Origin: Euryarchaeota archaeon UBA39
Lineage (GTDB): Archaea > Thermoplasmatota > Poseidoniia > Poseidoniales > Thalassarchaeaceae
Assembly: GCA_002503045.1 (NCBI GenBank)
Contig: DAQW01000142.1
Span: forward strand, 1-17,100
Direction of reading: 5' to 3'
Length of the DNA: 17,100 nucleotides
Position numbers and translations under genes: made by a program. Positions 1 to 8,413 of this stretch are shown one piece after another (the stretch's first letter is position 1; each line of letters opens with the position of its first letter). The notes below the pieces were generated by a model. That model was not told where the DNA came from. It made no database searches and saw only the letters and a program-made list of their open reading frames with translations.

Positions 1-246
1 GATAATATCCATGATGGAACTGAATGGTTCGATCAAAATGGTGCTGGAAGTGCTGACACCAACGGAGACGGCGAATTAGATTACCTAGATACAGATAGTG
101 ATGGAGATTGGATACCAGATGATGTGGAATCAGTAGCCGATGTTGATGGTGATGGTGATGGAAATTGGAGAGATACAGATAGCGATGGGGATGGGACTTC
201 TGATTATGACGAATGGACTAATAATACGGATCCTTATGTTCCTTGA
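1..246 (+). CDS. C-terminal end of a secreted calcium-binding (thrombospondin type 3-like repeat) protein, partial
   Basis: The reading frame is open from the first base and ends at TGA 244-246, giving the last 81 residues of a longer protein. The fragment is dominated by Asp/Asn/Gly-rich loops of the DxDxDG type; the motif DTDSDGD occurs twice and DVDGDGDG once. This is the signature of calcium-binding thrombospondin type 3-like or similar EF-loop repeats. Such repeats occur in large secreted or cell-surface proteins, including many of marine archaea and bacteria, where calcium stiffens a stalk. It ends in an acidic/aromatic tail without a visible membrane anchor or sorting signal. The N-terminal domains, and so the real function, lie outside the window. 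The gene converges on nadB with a 21-base gap. Confidence 0.75.
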   Translation, partial: DNIHDGTEWFDQNGAGSADTNGDGELDYLDTDSDGDWIPDDVESVADVDGDGDGNWRDTDSDGDGTSDYDEWTNNTDPYVP

Positions 247-267
247 TTGAGAATTCTAAATCATAGT

Positions 268-1854
268 TTATTGATCTAAATTATAGTGTAATCCTACATT
301 TTCTTTTCTCGATATTGCGGCATCAATGACTAGTGAAGAAACAATTGACATGTTTCTTAGTTCTACCAATTTTCTTGATGGTTTTGAACTTCTCCAGATT
401 CTGTCAATTTCTTCTGTGATATGGAGAATTTTCCGCTGTGCTCTTTGAAGCCGTTCATTTCTTCGAACGAGCCCCACATCGTCAGACATAATCGTCTGTA
501 ATGCTTGACGATCTGCTTTTATTGGAGCATGTTCTCTCAAATTATCAAGTCCCTTAGCTCTCCAAAGTGGAACTCCAGTATCATTTTCTTGGTTTTTCTC
601 AGTCTCTACAAGTGCCTTATTTAATGCTCGATGTGTCATTACGATTGCTTCAAGCAAACTGTTTGAAGCTAATCGATTGGCTCCATGAAGGCCAGTGCAT
701 GCTACTTCTCCGACAGCAAAAAGTCCCTTGTAGGTGGATCCATCAAATGTCTTACATTGTCCTCTACTATCTACCTCAATCCCTCCTACAATGTAATGTG
801 CAGCTGGAGTGACTGGAATGGGGTCAGGTCCAAGTTCTAATCCATATTTGGCAAGACGTTGACTAATTGTTGGGAATTTAGATTTGAGTTCTTCTGGATT
901 TAGATGTTCTGTAACAAGCAGTACATGTGGTTCACCTGATTGTTTGAGAATACGGTCTGTTGCACGAGCAACAATATCTCTAGTGGCCAAAGATCCTCTT
1001 GAATCAATACTTCTCATGAAAGAAAAATGGTCGGGTTTCTTATCCGATTTCCTATATTCTTGCAATCCTTCAGAAGTCATCAATATTGCACCAGCACCTC
1101 GAAGTGCTTCTGTAATTAGGAATGGTTGTTTTCCAGGAATTGCTAAGGCAGTTGGATGGAATTGTATGAATTCCATATGTTTGGTTTTCACTGAAGCACG
1201 ATGCGCCATCGCAATTCCATCTCCTGTAGCAACGGATGGGTTGGTGGTTTCTCTCCATAACTTGCCAGCCCCTCCTGTTGCTAGAATCAACGCATTAGAA
1301 ATAATTGAATGCACTTCTCCTTCTGGGTCCAAGCACCAAATTCCTGAAATTCCTTCTTCTGGTGAATTTTGTTTTTGTAAGATTAAATCAACTGCCATCC
1401 ATCCTTCTAAGATTGTGACATTTTCTTCGTGTAACCTTTTGATTAGAGTGCCTTCAATTGCAGCCCCAGTCCGGTCTTTCACATGAAGAATCCTCTTTTC
1501 CTGGTGCCCCCCTTCCTTAACTAAGTCAAAATTCCCATCAGAAGCACGGTCGAAGATTACTCCTTCATTAATGAGAGATTGAATTCTATCTGCCGCTTCA
1601 AGAACAACACTTCTGACTACATCTTCATCACATAATCCATCTCCTGCATCGAGAGTATCTTGGATATGCTTCTCAATTGACTCTTCATTTGTTGTATCTA
1701 GGACTCCTGCAATCCCTCCTTGAGCCCAATTTGTTGAGGAATCTTCTAGTTGTTTTTTTGTAACTAAAGCAACATCTCTGCCTTCTCTAGCTAGCCCAAC
1801 TGCCATAGTAAGTCCTGCAATCCCTGAGCCGACTACAACGGCATCAAACTGCAT
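268..1854 (-). CDS. nadB: L-aspartate oxidase (quinolinate synthase subunit B)
   Basis: FAD-dependent oxidation of L-aspartate to iminoaspartate, the first step of de novo NAD synthesis; the product is passed to quinolinate synthase NadA. The 528-residue product begins with the Rossmann FAD motif GSGIAG (residues 9-14). It then shows the NadB block SSTNWAQGGIAG (about 39-50), the KDRTGAAIEG segment, the EFIQFHPTAL segment and SRGSLATRD with the active-site arginine. The FAD-binding C-terminal block GLHGANRLASNSLLEA follows, then a helical domain like that of the succinate dehydrogenase/fumarate reductase flavoproteins. Length is normal for NadB. ATG at 1854 was chosen because MQFDAVVVGSG is the canonical N-terminus. 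An in-frame ATG at 1887 would add 11 residues and lies about 28 bases after an A/T-rich TATA-like stretch (1914-1920), so a leaderless start there is possible. No nadA or nadC is adjacent. Confidence 0.95.
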   Translation of the reverse strand: MQFDAVVVGSGIAGLTMAVGLAREGRDVALVTKKQLEDSSTNWAQGGIAGVLDTTNEESIEKHIQDTLDAGDGLCDEDVVRSVVLEAADRIQSLINEGVIFDRASDGNFDLVKEGGHQEKRILHVKDRTGAAIEGTLIKRLHEENVTILEGWMAVDLILQKQNSPEEGISGIWCLDPEGEVHSIISNALILATGGAGKLWRETTNPSVATGDGIAMAHRASVKTKHMEFIQFHPTALAIPGKQPFLITEALRGAGAILMTSEGLQEYRKSDKKPDHFSFMRSIDSRGSLATRDIVARATDRILKQSGEPHVLLVTEHLNPEELKSKFPTISQRLAKYGLELGPDPIPVTPAAHYIVGGIEVDSRGQCKTFDGSTYKGLFAVGEVACTGLHGANRLASNSLLEAIVMTHRALNKALVETEKNQENDTGVPLWRAKGLDNLREHAPIKADRQALQTIMSDDVGLVRRNERLQRAQRKILHITEEIDRIWRSSKPSRKLVELRNMSIVSSLVIDAAISRKENVGLHYNLDQ

Positions 1855-1959
1855 CACTCTTTGCACCATGTACTGCCGTACCGGCATTCTGGCATGAAGA
1901 TTCGTGCTGAGCAGTATTTTTGCGATAGCGTGAATAGCCAGTCCTAAGGATGAGGGGTT

Positions 1960-2727
1960 GTGTCCAAGGCATCTAGATTAGTTCTCGCCGCATTTGGATG
2001 CTTTCTTGTATTCATTGTAGTTTACAATGTAGAAGCTGGATTATGGTCGCATCATCCTGAATACAATCAGAAGGTAGACCTGATTGGTTTGGTTACTTTT
2101 TCTTGCACTGAAGCAGAAGTTCTTGCTCAAATCAATGGAACTTCTGATAGTCATAATATGACTTTTGGACAATCTCCTTGTTTGCATCCACTAGGAAATT
2201 ATGCTCTTCCTGATTTGTTAGTTGGGGGGATTGGGGCAACGTTAGCATTCATTGGATTAACTTCTGCACTAAATATTCGTTTGAGTTCACGTGGCCAATC
2301 AAGAAGGAAATCATGGGGTCTGATGATTGGAGGTGCAGTTTTATCAGTATTTGGATTAATGGATTTGATGGGGATATCGTATTCTGGTGGTTCTGGTATT
2401 CAATGGGAAATGATATTTGGCATCCCTTCAAGAATTGTGAATTTCATTGTTATTGTCATAGGAGTGACTTTATTCCGCATAGGATCTCATAATCATTCAG
2501 AAATCCTTTCTCAATCTCCATCGAGCAGAGTTCGATATCGTGGGAGGATGGAACTTGATGGGAGCGACATGAGCGTAGGTCAAATGCGGAGAATTTTAGG
2601 ATTGGATATACTAGAAGATGTATTTCAATTAGGTTCCTCCGATGAATTTGAAGAAAAGGTAGGACGAGTGTGTCATTATTGTAGTGGATCTGGCTGTTCT
2701 GAATGTGGTTCCAAAGGTTCAATCTGA
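1960..2727 (+). CDS. Four-helix membrane protein with C-terminal CxxC-x4-CxxC zinc knuckle, function unknown
   Basis: I do not recognise the family. The 255-residue product has hydrophobic segments near residues 6-25, 85-105, 118-138 and 152-173. The loop between the first two carries two cysteines (C49, C74) and two N-glycosylation sequons (NGT 59-61, NMT 66-68), which fits an extracytoplasmic loop with a disulfide. A cytosolic tail of about 80 residues follows. It is basic at first (SSRVRYRGR), then acidic, and ends in CHYCSGSGCSEC (C238, C241, C246, C249), a pattern like DnaJ-type or rubredoxin-like zinc knuckles. GTG at 1960 is the only sensible start: a GAGGGG stretch lies just before it, and the ATG at 1950 is in another frame that stops quickly. 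It diverges from nadB and precedes smc by 130 bases. Confidence 0.75.
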   Translation: MSKASRLVLAAFGCFLVFIVVYNVEAGLWSHHPEYNQKVDLIGLVTFSCTEAEVLAQINGTSDSHNMTFGQSPCLHPLGNYALPDLLVGGIGATLAFIGLTSALNIRLSSRGQSRRKSWGLMIGGAVLSVFGLMDLMGISYSGGSGIQWEMIFGIPSRIVNFIVIVIGVTLFRIGSHNHSEILSQSPSSRVRYRGRMELDGSDMSVGQMRRILGLDILEDVFQLGSSDEFEEKVGRVCHYCSGSGCSECGSKGSI

Positions 2728-2857
2728 TTCGGCGTTTGCCAGACGTGCTCTAAAACCAATCAAATTACTGTCTTTGACCGTGTTGATTTAAGTGTCCTCA
2801 GGTTTGCTGTAAGCCATCGAGGTGCTCGATTATGGATGGGATTAACGGGGTGGAGCG
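2728..2857 (+). promoter_or_regulatory. Leader and likely promoter region of the smc-scpA-scpB operon, with a perfect inverted repeat
   Basis: This 130-base spacer precedes smc and has no gene of its own. Positions 2816-2830 form a perfect inverted repeat, ATCGAG-GTG-CTCGAT, ending 27 bases before the smc ATG. The start codon is preceded by a purine-rich GGGGTGGAG stretch that can act as a ribosome binding site. The repeat overlaps the place where a TATA box for a short-leader transcript would be expected (a weak GATTATGG at 2828-2835), so it could be an operator. No regulator is identified. Confidence 0.35.
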
Positions 2858-5686
2858 ATGCATCTGAAAAGAATAGAACTAGAGAATTTCAAATCTTTCA
2901 TGGGAGAATTAGTGATTGATTTAGAAGAAGGATTCACTGCAATTACTGGTCCCAATGGTTCTGGAAAATCGAATAGCGGTGACGCGATTCAATTTGTTCT
3001 TGGCACTAGGTCAACTAAATCACTCCGAGCTCAAAATGTGAAGGAATTAATTTTCAATGGAGGAAGTAGGAGCAAGGCAGCCAAATCATGTATGGTTACT
3101 TTGATCTTTGACAACCCTGCAAACGATTCCGGCGAAAGACGTTTGAAGGTGGATGCCGATGAAGTATGTTTTACTCGAGCAGTCAAATTAAATTCGAAAG
3201 GCTCAGCTGTTTCCGCATACAGGCTCAACGATCGCCCGTCTTCTAGTACTGAATTTAGAAGATTGTTAATTGAAGCAGGTGCGCGAGGAGATGGTTACAA
3301 TATCGTCCTACAGGGAGATGTAGCTAGCCTTTCTACCATGACCCCTCTTGAGAGAAGACGTGTTCTCGAAGATGTCGCAGGGGTGACTCAATATGATGAA
3401 GAGTTGAGGAAGGCTGATCGCCAGAGAAAGCAAGTTGAATCTCAATTAGAGATGATAGATGTTTTCGAAAATCAACAGATTGAACGAATTGAAAGTTTAG
3501 AAAAAGAACGAGAGAAGGCACTAAAATATCGAGATTTAATTCAAGATTTAGAGCAATCAAAATCATTATTGATGCAATCTAAGCATCGGGCCCAATTTGA
3601 AGAAATTCGAATGTTGGGCGAGGAGAGAACACGTTACATTTCTTCTTCTGAAGAACTAAAGGATTCATGCGAAAAATCCGAACTTAGAGTCCAATTTTTA
3701 GACGATGAAATAGTCAGAATACAAAAAGAGATGGACGCTTTACTAGGGTCTTCAGAACGGGGTACTTTGGAGCGAATCCGCCGTCTTGAGATCGATATCG
3801 AAGCAGCAGGAGATAGAGTCCTTGAATTGAATAATTCCTCCGAAAGAGCGTTAATGGAAGCGAAAACATTGGAGAAAGAAATCAGTCAGGCAAAGGAATC
3901 GATTAAGAAGCATCTTTCAGGAATAGATGACGCAGAAACTCGCCTTACAAATGCTAAATTAGATATGGAAAAGGCACAAACTGATGAATCAGATGCAAGG
4001 AAGGCCATGGAACAAGGCGATAAAGCAACAATGGATCTCAATCGCGCCTATGGAAAGGCAGTAAATGAGGCTACTAAATTATCAGATAGCCTTCAAGTCC
4101 AGACTTTACAGACCGAAAGAGCGCGACAGTCAGCAGATATTGCTCATGGACAAGTTGCGGATTTACAAGATTCACATACAGATGCAGAGATGGAGGTATC
4201 TGATTTAGAGATGGAATTAGATGAAACAGGTGGAGTTGATTCTGGTCAGGAACGAACAAATTTGGGTCAAGAACTAATTCGTCTTCAAAAAGCAGAGGCG
4301 ACACTTCGTCAAGAAGAAATGGATGCTAAAAATGCTAGAAATGAAGCAGAAAGGCAACTTATCCGGGCACGTCAAGAGATGGAGCAGAAATCTGGGAGGT
4401 CATCCCATCAAGCGCAGGCAGTTAAGGCAATATGTGGATTGAGAGATACGGGTGAAATTGGAGGCATTTTAGGTCCACTAAGTGAATTATGTGTGCCAAA
4501 GGATGATTCACATTCTCTCGCTCTTTCTCATGCTTTAGGTGGAGGAATGAATCACATCGTGGTCAGAGATGATGAGGTCGCATCAATGTGTATCCGTCGT
4601 TTAAAGGAAGGCCGTTTAGGTAGGGCTGTTTTCTTACCACTTAACAAAATGCAAGTAAGACGTTCTGGAGGCCGTGCGTTGATGGTTTCAAGACAGAATG
4701 GAGTTGTAGGATTTGCAGCAGACCTTTTGGATTATGATCCTGCGATTGAAAATGCAGTTAGAACAGCAGTTCGAGATACATTGATTGTTCAGAATATGGA
4801 TGTAGCTCGAGGCAATATGGGCGGAGTCCGCATGGTCACATTAGATGGGACAGTCTTCGAAGCATCTGGGGCTATGGTGGGTGGAGTTAGCCGTACACCT
4901 TCATCTTCTTTTGGTGGTGGAAAAGCACTAGGTTTGTCCATTGTCGAGAAGGCATCTTCTGCACTTGATTCGGCCGAAATTTTGCACATGACTGTTCAAT
5001 CAGCAGTAGCCAAAAACCAAGAATCACAGCAAGAAATTAGAACACGAATCAATTCATTGACCCAAGAAGATGGATCAATGCGTGCTAGGGAAATAAAGGG
5101 TGATTTAGATAGAGCTCGCTCTAGATTATCTGAAATTAAGAAGCGATTGAATAATGCCGAAGGTGAATTGAAGAAGAAGGCAAAAGAAGTTGAGAATTGT
5201 GAACACGCTTCTACCAAGGCAGAAGCCGTTTATCTTGCTGCTATTTCTAATAGGGATGACCTGATGGAACGATTACGTTCTCAAACTCCAGAGCATTTAT
5301 CCAAACGATTGAGAGATGCTCAAGAGGCCTTTACTGAAGCATCACGTGAGTCAATTCAGGCAGAATCTGCCTTGTCGACAGGTAATGAACGCCTAAGTAT
5401 TATTCAAGGAGAAGTTGAGAAATTAGAACAGAGGGAAACAGATTCACGTTCCCTTGCTCAGGAAAATCAAAATCAAATTACTGAATTAGAGACCAAGAGA
5501 GAAGAATGGGGAGAAGAACTAGAAGGGCTTAGAGAAATTCATTCTCAAGTGAGTGAAGAACAAAAAGAATTAGATGAACAACGAATGGAATTCGTTGAAG
5601 AACGAGCAACATTACGTGCAAATTTAGAATCAATGAATTCTAAACGAATCACCATGATGGCTCGAATTACTGAACTCAATTCCTAA
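2858..5686 (+). CDS. smc: Chromosome segregation protein SMC, N-terminal part up to an in-frame stop
   Basis: SMC is the ATPase arm of the condensin complex; with ScpA and ScpB it compacts and segregates the chromosome. The 942 residues before the stop contain the N-terminal head with Walker A GPNGSGKS (31-38). The first long coiled coil follows (about 170-520), rich in Glu, Lys, Gln and Arg. A hinge domain spans about 530-675, opening with GEIGGILGPLSEL and closing with the glycine-rich GAMVGG. The returning coiled coil runs to the stop. TAA at 5684-5686 interrupts this coil; the same frame reopens at once and encodes the missing C-terminal head. Without the stop the protein would be about 1300 residues, a usual SMC core plus a tail. 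As written, this part lacks the signature motif and Walker B and could not hydrolyse ATP. The N-terminus MHLKRIELENFKSF is canonical. Confidence 0.9.
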   Translation: MHLKRIELENFKSFMGELVIDLEEGFTAITGPNGSGKSNSGDAIQFVLGTRSTKSLRAQNVKELIFNGGSRSKAAKSCMVTLIFDNPANDSGERRLKVDADEVCFTRAVKLNSKGSAVSAYRLNDRPSSSTEFRRLLIEAGARGDGYNIVLQGDVASLSTMTPLERRRVLEDVAGVTQYDEELRKADRQRKQVESQLEMIDVFENQQIERIESLEKEREKALKYRDLIQDLEQSKSLLMQSKHRAQFEEIRMLGEERTRYISSSEELKDSCEKSELRVQFLDDEIVRIQKEMDALLGSSERGTLERIRRLEIDIEAAGDRVLELNNSSERALMEAKTLEKEISQAKESIKKHLSGIDDAETRLTNAKLDMEKAQTDESDARKAMEQGDKATMDLNRAYGKAVNEATKLSDSLQVQTLQTERARQSADIAHGQVADLQDSHTDAEMEVSDLEMELDETGGVDSGQERTNLGQELIRLQKAEATLRQEEMDAKNARNEAERQLIRARQEMEQKSGRSSHQAQAVKAICGLRDTGEIGGILGPLSELCVPKDDSHSLALSHALGGGMNHIVVRDDEVASMCIRRLKEGRLGRAVFLPLNKMQVRRSGGRALMVSRQNGVVGFAADLLDYDPAIENAVRTAVRDTLIVQNMDVARGNMGGVRMVTLDGTVFEASGAMVGGVSRTPSSSFGGGKALGLSIVEKASSALDSAEILHMTVQSAVAKNQESQQEIRTRINSLTQEDGSMRAREIKGDLDRARSRLSEIKKRLNNAEGELKKKAKEVENCEHASTKAEAVYLAAISNRDDLMERLRSQTPEHLSKRLRDAQEAFTEASRESIQAESALSTGNERLSIIQGEVEKLEQRETDSRSLAQENQNQITELETKREEWGEELEGLREIHSQVSEEQKELDEQRMEFVEERATLRANLESMNSKRITMMARITELNS
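5684..5686 (+). other. In-frame TAA interrupting smc
   Basis: The codon follows ELNS and precedes VDRKHT, both in coiled-coil-like sequence of the same reading frame. One C-to-T change would turn a CAA glutamine codon into this TAA. The frame is open on both sides with matching composition, which points to a recent nonsense mutation or a base-calling/assembly error rather than old decay. It is TAA, not TAG, so pyrrolysine is not an explanation. Confidence 0.9.
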
Positions 5687-5704
5687 GTAGATCGAAAACA
5701 TACT

Positions 5705-6769
5705 GTGCTTAAGGAATTAACCAGTGAAATGTCTGATATGAATATCTCAATTCCTGAAGAAGGCGAAATTATTCCTGCATTTACACAAATTGAATCCAAG
5801 GTTCGAGGTTTAGAGCGTAGGATTAGTCAAATCGGTAATGTAAACCAACTTGCAATTGAACAGTATGATGAAGCAGCAGCTAGAGTTGAACAACTTAGGC
5901 AAGATGCGTCCGCGCTCAGAGATAGGCGCACTCGTTTAATCGACATTGCAGGACAACTTGAATCTGAACGCCGACTTAGGTTGACAGAAGTTCTCAATCA
6001 AGTAGCTACAAATTTCTCAAGAGTTTACAAACTTCTTCAACCAGGAGGAAAGGGAGATTTGAGGCTAGAAAATCCTGAAGATCCATTCTCTGGTGGATTA
6101 GAGATGTGGGCGAAACCACCTGGAAAGAGCAATAAAACACGCTTGAATCTTCTTTCAGGTGGCGAAAAATCGATGGCAGCTCTCGCACTTATCTTTGCAA
6201 TACAAGATTTCGAACCTTCTCCATTCTATTATTTCGATGAAGTTGATCAAAACTTGGATTCATTCAATGCTGAAAGTATTGCTAAATTGTGTAGGCTTAG
6301 AAGTGGACGAGCACAATTTATCATGGTCACATTACGAAAGGTCAGTCTACAAATGGCGGATCATCACATCGGAGTAACTCATGGAGGAGATGGTTGTAGT
6401 AGATTGATAATGAATTTCGATCGAGATGCAGCAGTTGAGATGGGAGAAGCAGCAGAAGCTGAATTAGAAGCACAAAGAAAGGCTGAGGAAGAAAAGGTGA
6501 ACATGGCTGAATTGCCTAACCCGCAGAATCGACCCCTAGTTCCTGAACCATTGCCTAATCCAGAGAGTCTTGGCGGTATCCGTGAAGAAGAATCAGAGGT
6601 GGAAGATCCCTCAACGTTGGCATTGCTAGGTGATAGGGCAGCAGACACAAAAGAGGATTTGGATGAAAAAATGGATTGGGAGAGTCGGCTCGAAGATGCT
6701 GCCGAATCTGAACAATTTGCTGAAACATCTTCACAATCCACTGAAGATGAGAATTTGCTCAAAGAGTGA
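5705..6769 (+). CDS. smc: Chromosome segregation protein SMC, C-terminal ATPase head with acidic tail
   Basis: This is the rest of the SMC chain, in the same frame as the upstream part. Counting from the GTG at 5705, it has the end of the second coiled coil (1-100) and the ABC signature LSGGEKS (150-156). Walker B FYYFDEVDQNLD (174-185) and the switch segment QFIMVTLRKVSL follow. These complete the bipartite ATPase with the Walker A of the upstream half. GTG 5705 is merely the first start codon after the stop and has no ribosome binding site; separate translation is doubtful. After the head, about residue 238 onward, comes a tail of about 115 residues rich in Glu, Asp, Ala and Pro, predicted disordered and absent from typical SMC proteins. 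The gene ends 10 bases before scpA. Confidence 0.88.
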   Translation: MLKELTSEMSDMNISIPEEGEIIPAFTQIESKVRGLERRISQIGNVNQLAIEQYDEAAARVEQLRQDASALRDRRTRLIDIAGQLESERRLRLTEVLNQVATNFSRVYKLLQPGGKGDLRLENPEDPFSGGLEMWAKPPGKSNKTRLNLLSGGEKSMAALALIFAIQDFEPSPFYYFDEVDQNLDSFNAESIAKLCRLRSGRAQFIMVTLRKVSLQMADHHIGVTHGGDGCSRLIMNFDRDAAVEMGEAAEAELEAQRKAEEEKVNMAELPNPQNRPLVPEPLPNPESLGGIREEESEVEDPSTLALLGDRAADTKEDLDEKMDWESRLEDAAESEQFAETSSQSTEDENLLKE

Positions 6770-6779
6770 GGTAGATTAA

Positions 6780-7790
6780 ATGGACATCTTAGATTCACAT
6801 CATCTCCGTTCAGATATCGTTAATCGTTTACTCGGCGGTGAAGAAGATGAAGCAGCATCTCCATTTATTGATCGATTAGTCGAAATTGCCGAAATGGAAA
6901 ATGGTGAACATCAAATGTTGGTGGATCCAATAGATCGATCAATTGCGCTAGTGTTTCAACTATTCCAAACCGAATCTTTGGATCCTTGGGATGTGGATCT
7001 TTCGACTTTTATCGATTTATTCGGCGAGAGGATCAAGACTGCAGAAAATATCGATTTGCCTAGTTGTGGTCGATTAATTAGGATGGCTTGGTCGATTCTA
7101 CATGCTCAAACATTTACTCTTATTGAACGCCATGAGCGCTGGGAAGAAGAATTACTTGAAGATGATTGGACCATGGATATTGGTTGGGAAAGTGAGTTGA
7201 ATGATGATGAGTATTCGTTTTCAGTTAATGTATTGACAGGGCAAGCTAAAGATGCACTGCCGAATCTCTTCGAAGGTCGTATTCGTAGAACTACAGAATC
7301 AAGGCCGATTACTCTTACTGAAATGTTATTTTCATTGAAGGGGGCCCACGAAGATGCACGTGAAAGACAACTTAGAGAACAAGCAAGAGTCCGCCACCAA
7401 GCAGAAGTAGCAGAGGCAATGGCGAACGTTTCTTCTAGAATTCATAGAGAAAATCTTGAGGATGATATCCGACGTTGTTGGTCGGCAATGAGAGACATAG
7501 GTCGTAATGGAGCTCCAGTTGAATTAGAGGCAATTAGAGAACATTTGATGGCTTTAGCCATCGAAGAAGGGGCAAGTACAGATGAAGCCAGTGTTGAAGG
7601 AGAAATATCAGGTTTTGTTGCCTCTCTGTTTCTTACACATCGTGGCTTTGCCGAGATTTGGCAGATGGGTGAGGCTTCTGAAGGTCGTATTTTCATTAAA
7701 GATAGGTGGCCATCTTCATCTTCCTACGAAGAAGCTACTCGCCAGATAGCCGAAGAACGCGGTATTTCGTTAGTGGAGGCAGAAGTATGA
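6780..7790 (+). CDS. scpA: Segregation and condensation protein A (kleisin)
   Basis: ScpA is the kleisin that bridges the two SMC heads and binds a ScpB dimer. The 336-residue protein shows the ScpA N-terminal pattern: a helical region with SPFIDRLVEIAE, then IDRSIALVFQLFQ and LDPWDVDLSTFIDLF (about 58-85), matching the family pattern in which the substrate-like loop precedes a hydrophobic helix. The middle is long, acidic and charged. The C-terminal third (about 245-315) resembles the ScpA winged helix that contacts the SMC head. It is longer than common bacterial ScpA (about 250 residues). ATG 6780 has a GAGGT ribosome binding site 7 bases upstream that overlaps the smc stop codon. It overlaps scpB by 4 bases (ATGA), so the two are probably translationally coupled. 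Confidence 0.85.
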   Translation: MDILDSHHLRSDIVNRLLGGEEDEAASPFIDRLVEIAEMENGEHQMLVDPIDRSIALVFQLFQTESLDPWDVDLSTFIDLFGERIKTAENIDLPSCGRLIRMAWSILHAQTFTLIERHERWEEELLEDDWTMDIGWESELNDDEYSFSVNVLTGQAKDALPNLFEGRIRRTTESRPITLTEMLFSLKGAHEDARERQLREQARVRHQAEVAEAMANVSSRIHRENLEDDIRRCWSAMRDIGRNGAPVELEAIREHLMALAIEEGASTDEASVEGEISGFVASLFLTHRGFAEIWQMGEASEGRIFIKDRWPSSSSYEEATRQIAEERGISLVEAEV

Positions 7791-8413
7791 GTCAACCAAC
7801 CCCTGATGCAATTGTAGAGGCCCTACTTTTTTGTTCGGGAAGGTCCCTAAGTTGCTCTGATTTGGCATCTCAAGCATCAATGGATGAAGAAACAGTATCG
7901 GCGGCCCTTGATGCCCTAAGAGGCCAATATAAGCGTAGGAGGGGAAATGCGTTGCAGATCGTAGAGGTAGGTGGCCGTTGGTCTATGGAAGTTGACCCTC
8001 GTCTGTCCCCGTATCTACCTTCTGAATTAAGAGGAGATATACCTGAGAGACTACAACGTGCTGCAGCCTTGATTGCTTATCATCAACCTATGATGCAGAG
8101 TGATTTAGTCAGTATGATGGGGCCTATTGCCTATGATTACGTACGTTCATTAGCACGTTTAGGCCTAGTTGATCGTCGCCGAAAAGGAAATACTCGTCGT
8201 TTGCAAACTACTCGATATTTCGCAGAGCGTTTCCAATGCCCTCATACAGAACCTAAAAAGGTGAAAGAATGGTTTAGACAACAGGCTGAAGATAATGGCA
8301 TTTCATCTCAAGCACTGGTTGATTCTATTAGGGAATTAGATCCTCAGGTTGGAGATATGGATGTAATTCCTGATTCAGATGGGACAGAAGATGACATTGA
8401 AGGTCAAGATTAA
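7787..8413 (+). CDS. scpB: Segregation and condensation protein B
   Basis: ScpB is the dimeric winged-helix partner of ScpA in the SMC condensin complex. The 208-residue product starts MSQPTPDAIVEALLFCSGRSLS, typical of ScpB, whose first winged helix begins with an IEALLF-type segment. A second winged-helix region follows, with RAAALIAYHQPMMQSDLVSMMG and then YDYVRSLARLGLVDRRRKGNTRRLQTT, where family members have the I-x-G/V-R-G...L-GLI segment and a basic wing. The C-terminal 25 residues are strongly acidic. ATG 7787 was chosen because it makes the ATGA overlap with scpA; an upstream in-frame ATG at 7706 lies deep in scpA and would add 27 unrelated residues. It ends tail-to-tail with HMG-CoA reductase with a 4-base overlap. 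Confidence 0.88.
   Translation: MSQPTPDAIVEALLFCSGRSLSCSDLASQASMDEETVSAALDALRGQYKRRRGNALQIVEVGGRWSMEVDPRLSPYLPSELRGDIPERLQRAAALIAYHQPMMQSDLVSMMGPIAYDYVRSLARLGLVDRRRKGNTRRLQTTRYFAERFQCPHTEPKKVKEWFRQQAEDNGISSQALVDSIRELDPQVGDMDVIPDSDGTEDDIEGQD

Noticed and set aside
90..200. Short tandem DNA repeats as a CRISPR or minisatellite
   Set aside because: The repeats follow codon phase and encode Asp/Gly calcium loops, so they are protein repeats, not a DNA array.
884..1486. Long plus-strand open frame of about 200 codons opposite nadB
   Set aside because: It is antisense to a clear NadB coding region with all family motifs; its product has no recognisable pattern and reflects codon bias of the real gene.
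2728..2857. tRNA or small RNA gene in the spacer before smc
   Set aside because: No cloverleaf, no CCA-like end and no conserved T-arm motif; only the short inverted repeat is visible.
5684..5686. Recoded stop (pyrrolysine or selenocysteine) in smc
   Set aside because: The codon is TAA, whereas pyrrolysine uses TAG and selenocysteine TGA; a coiled coil has no need for either.
6379..6798. Minus-strand open frame of about 139 codons opposite the SMC tail
   Set aside because: Antisense of the acidic tail (Ser/Ala-rich product). The tail frame continues directly from the SMC head, so the sense strand is the coding one.
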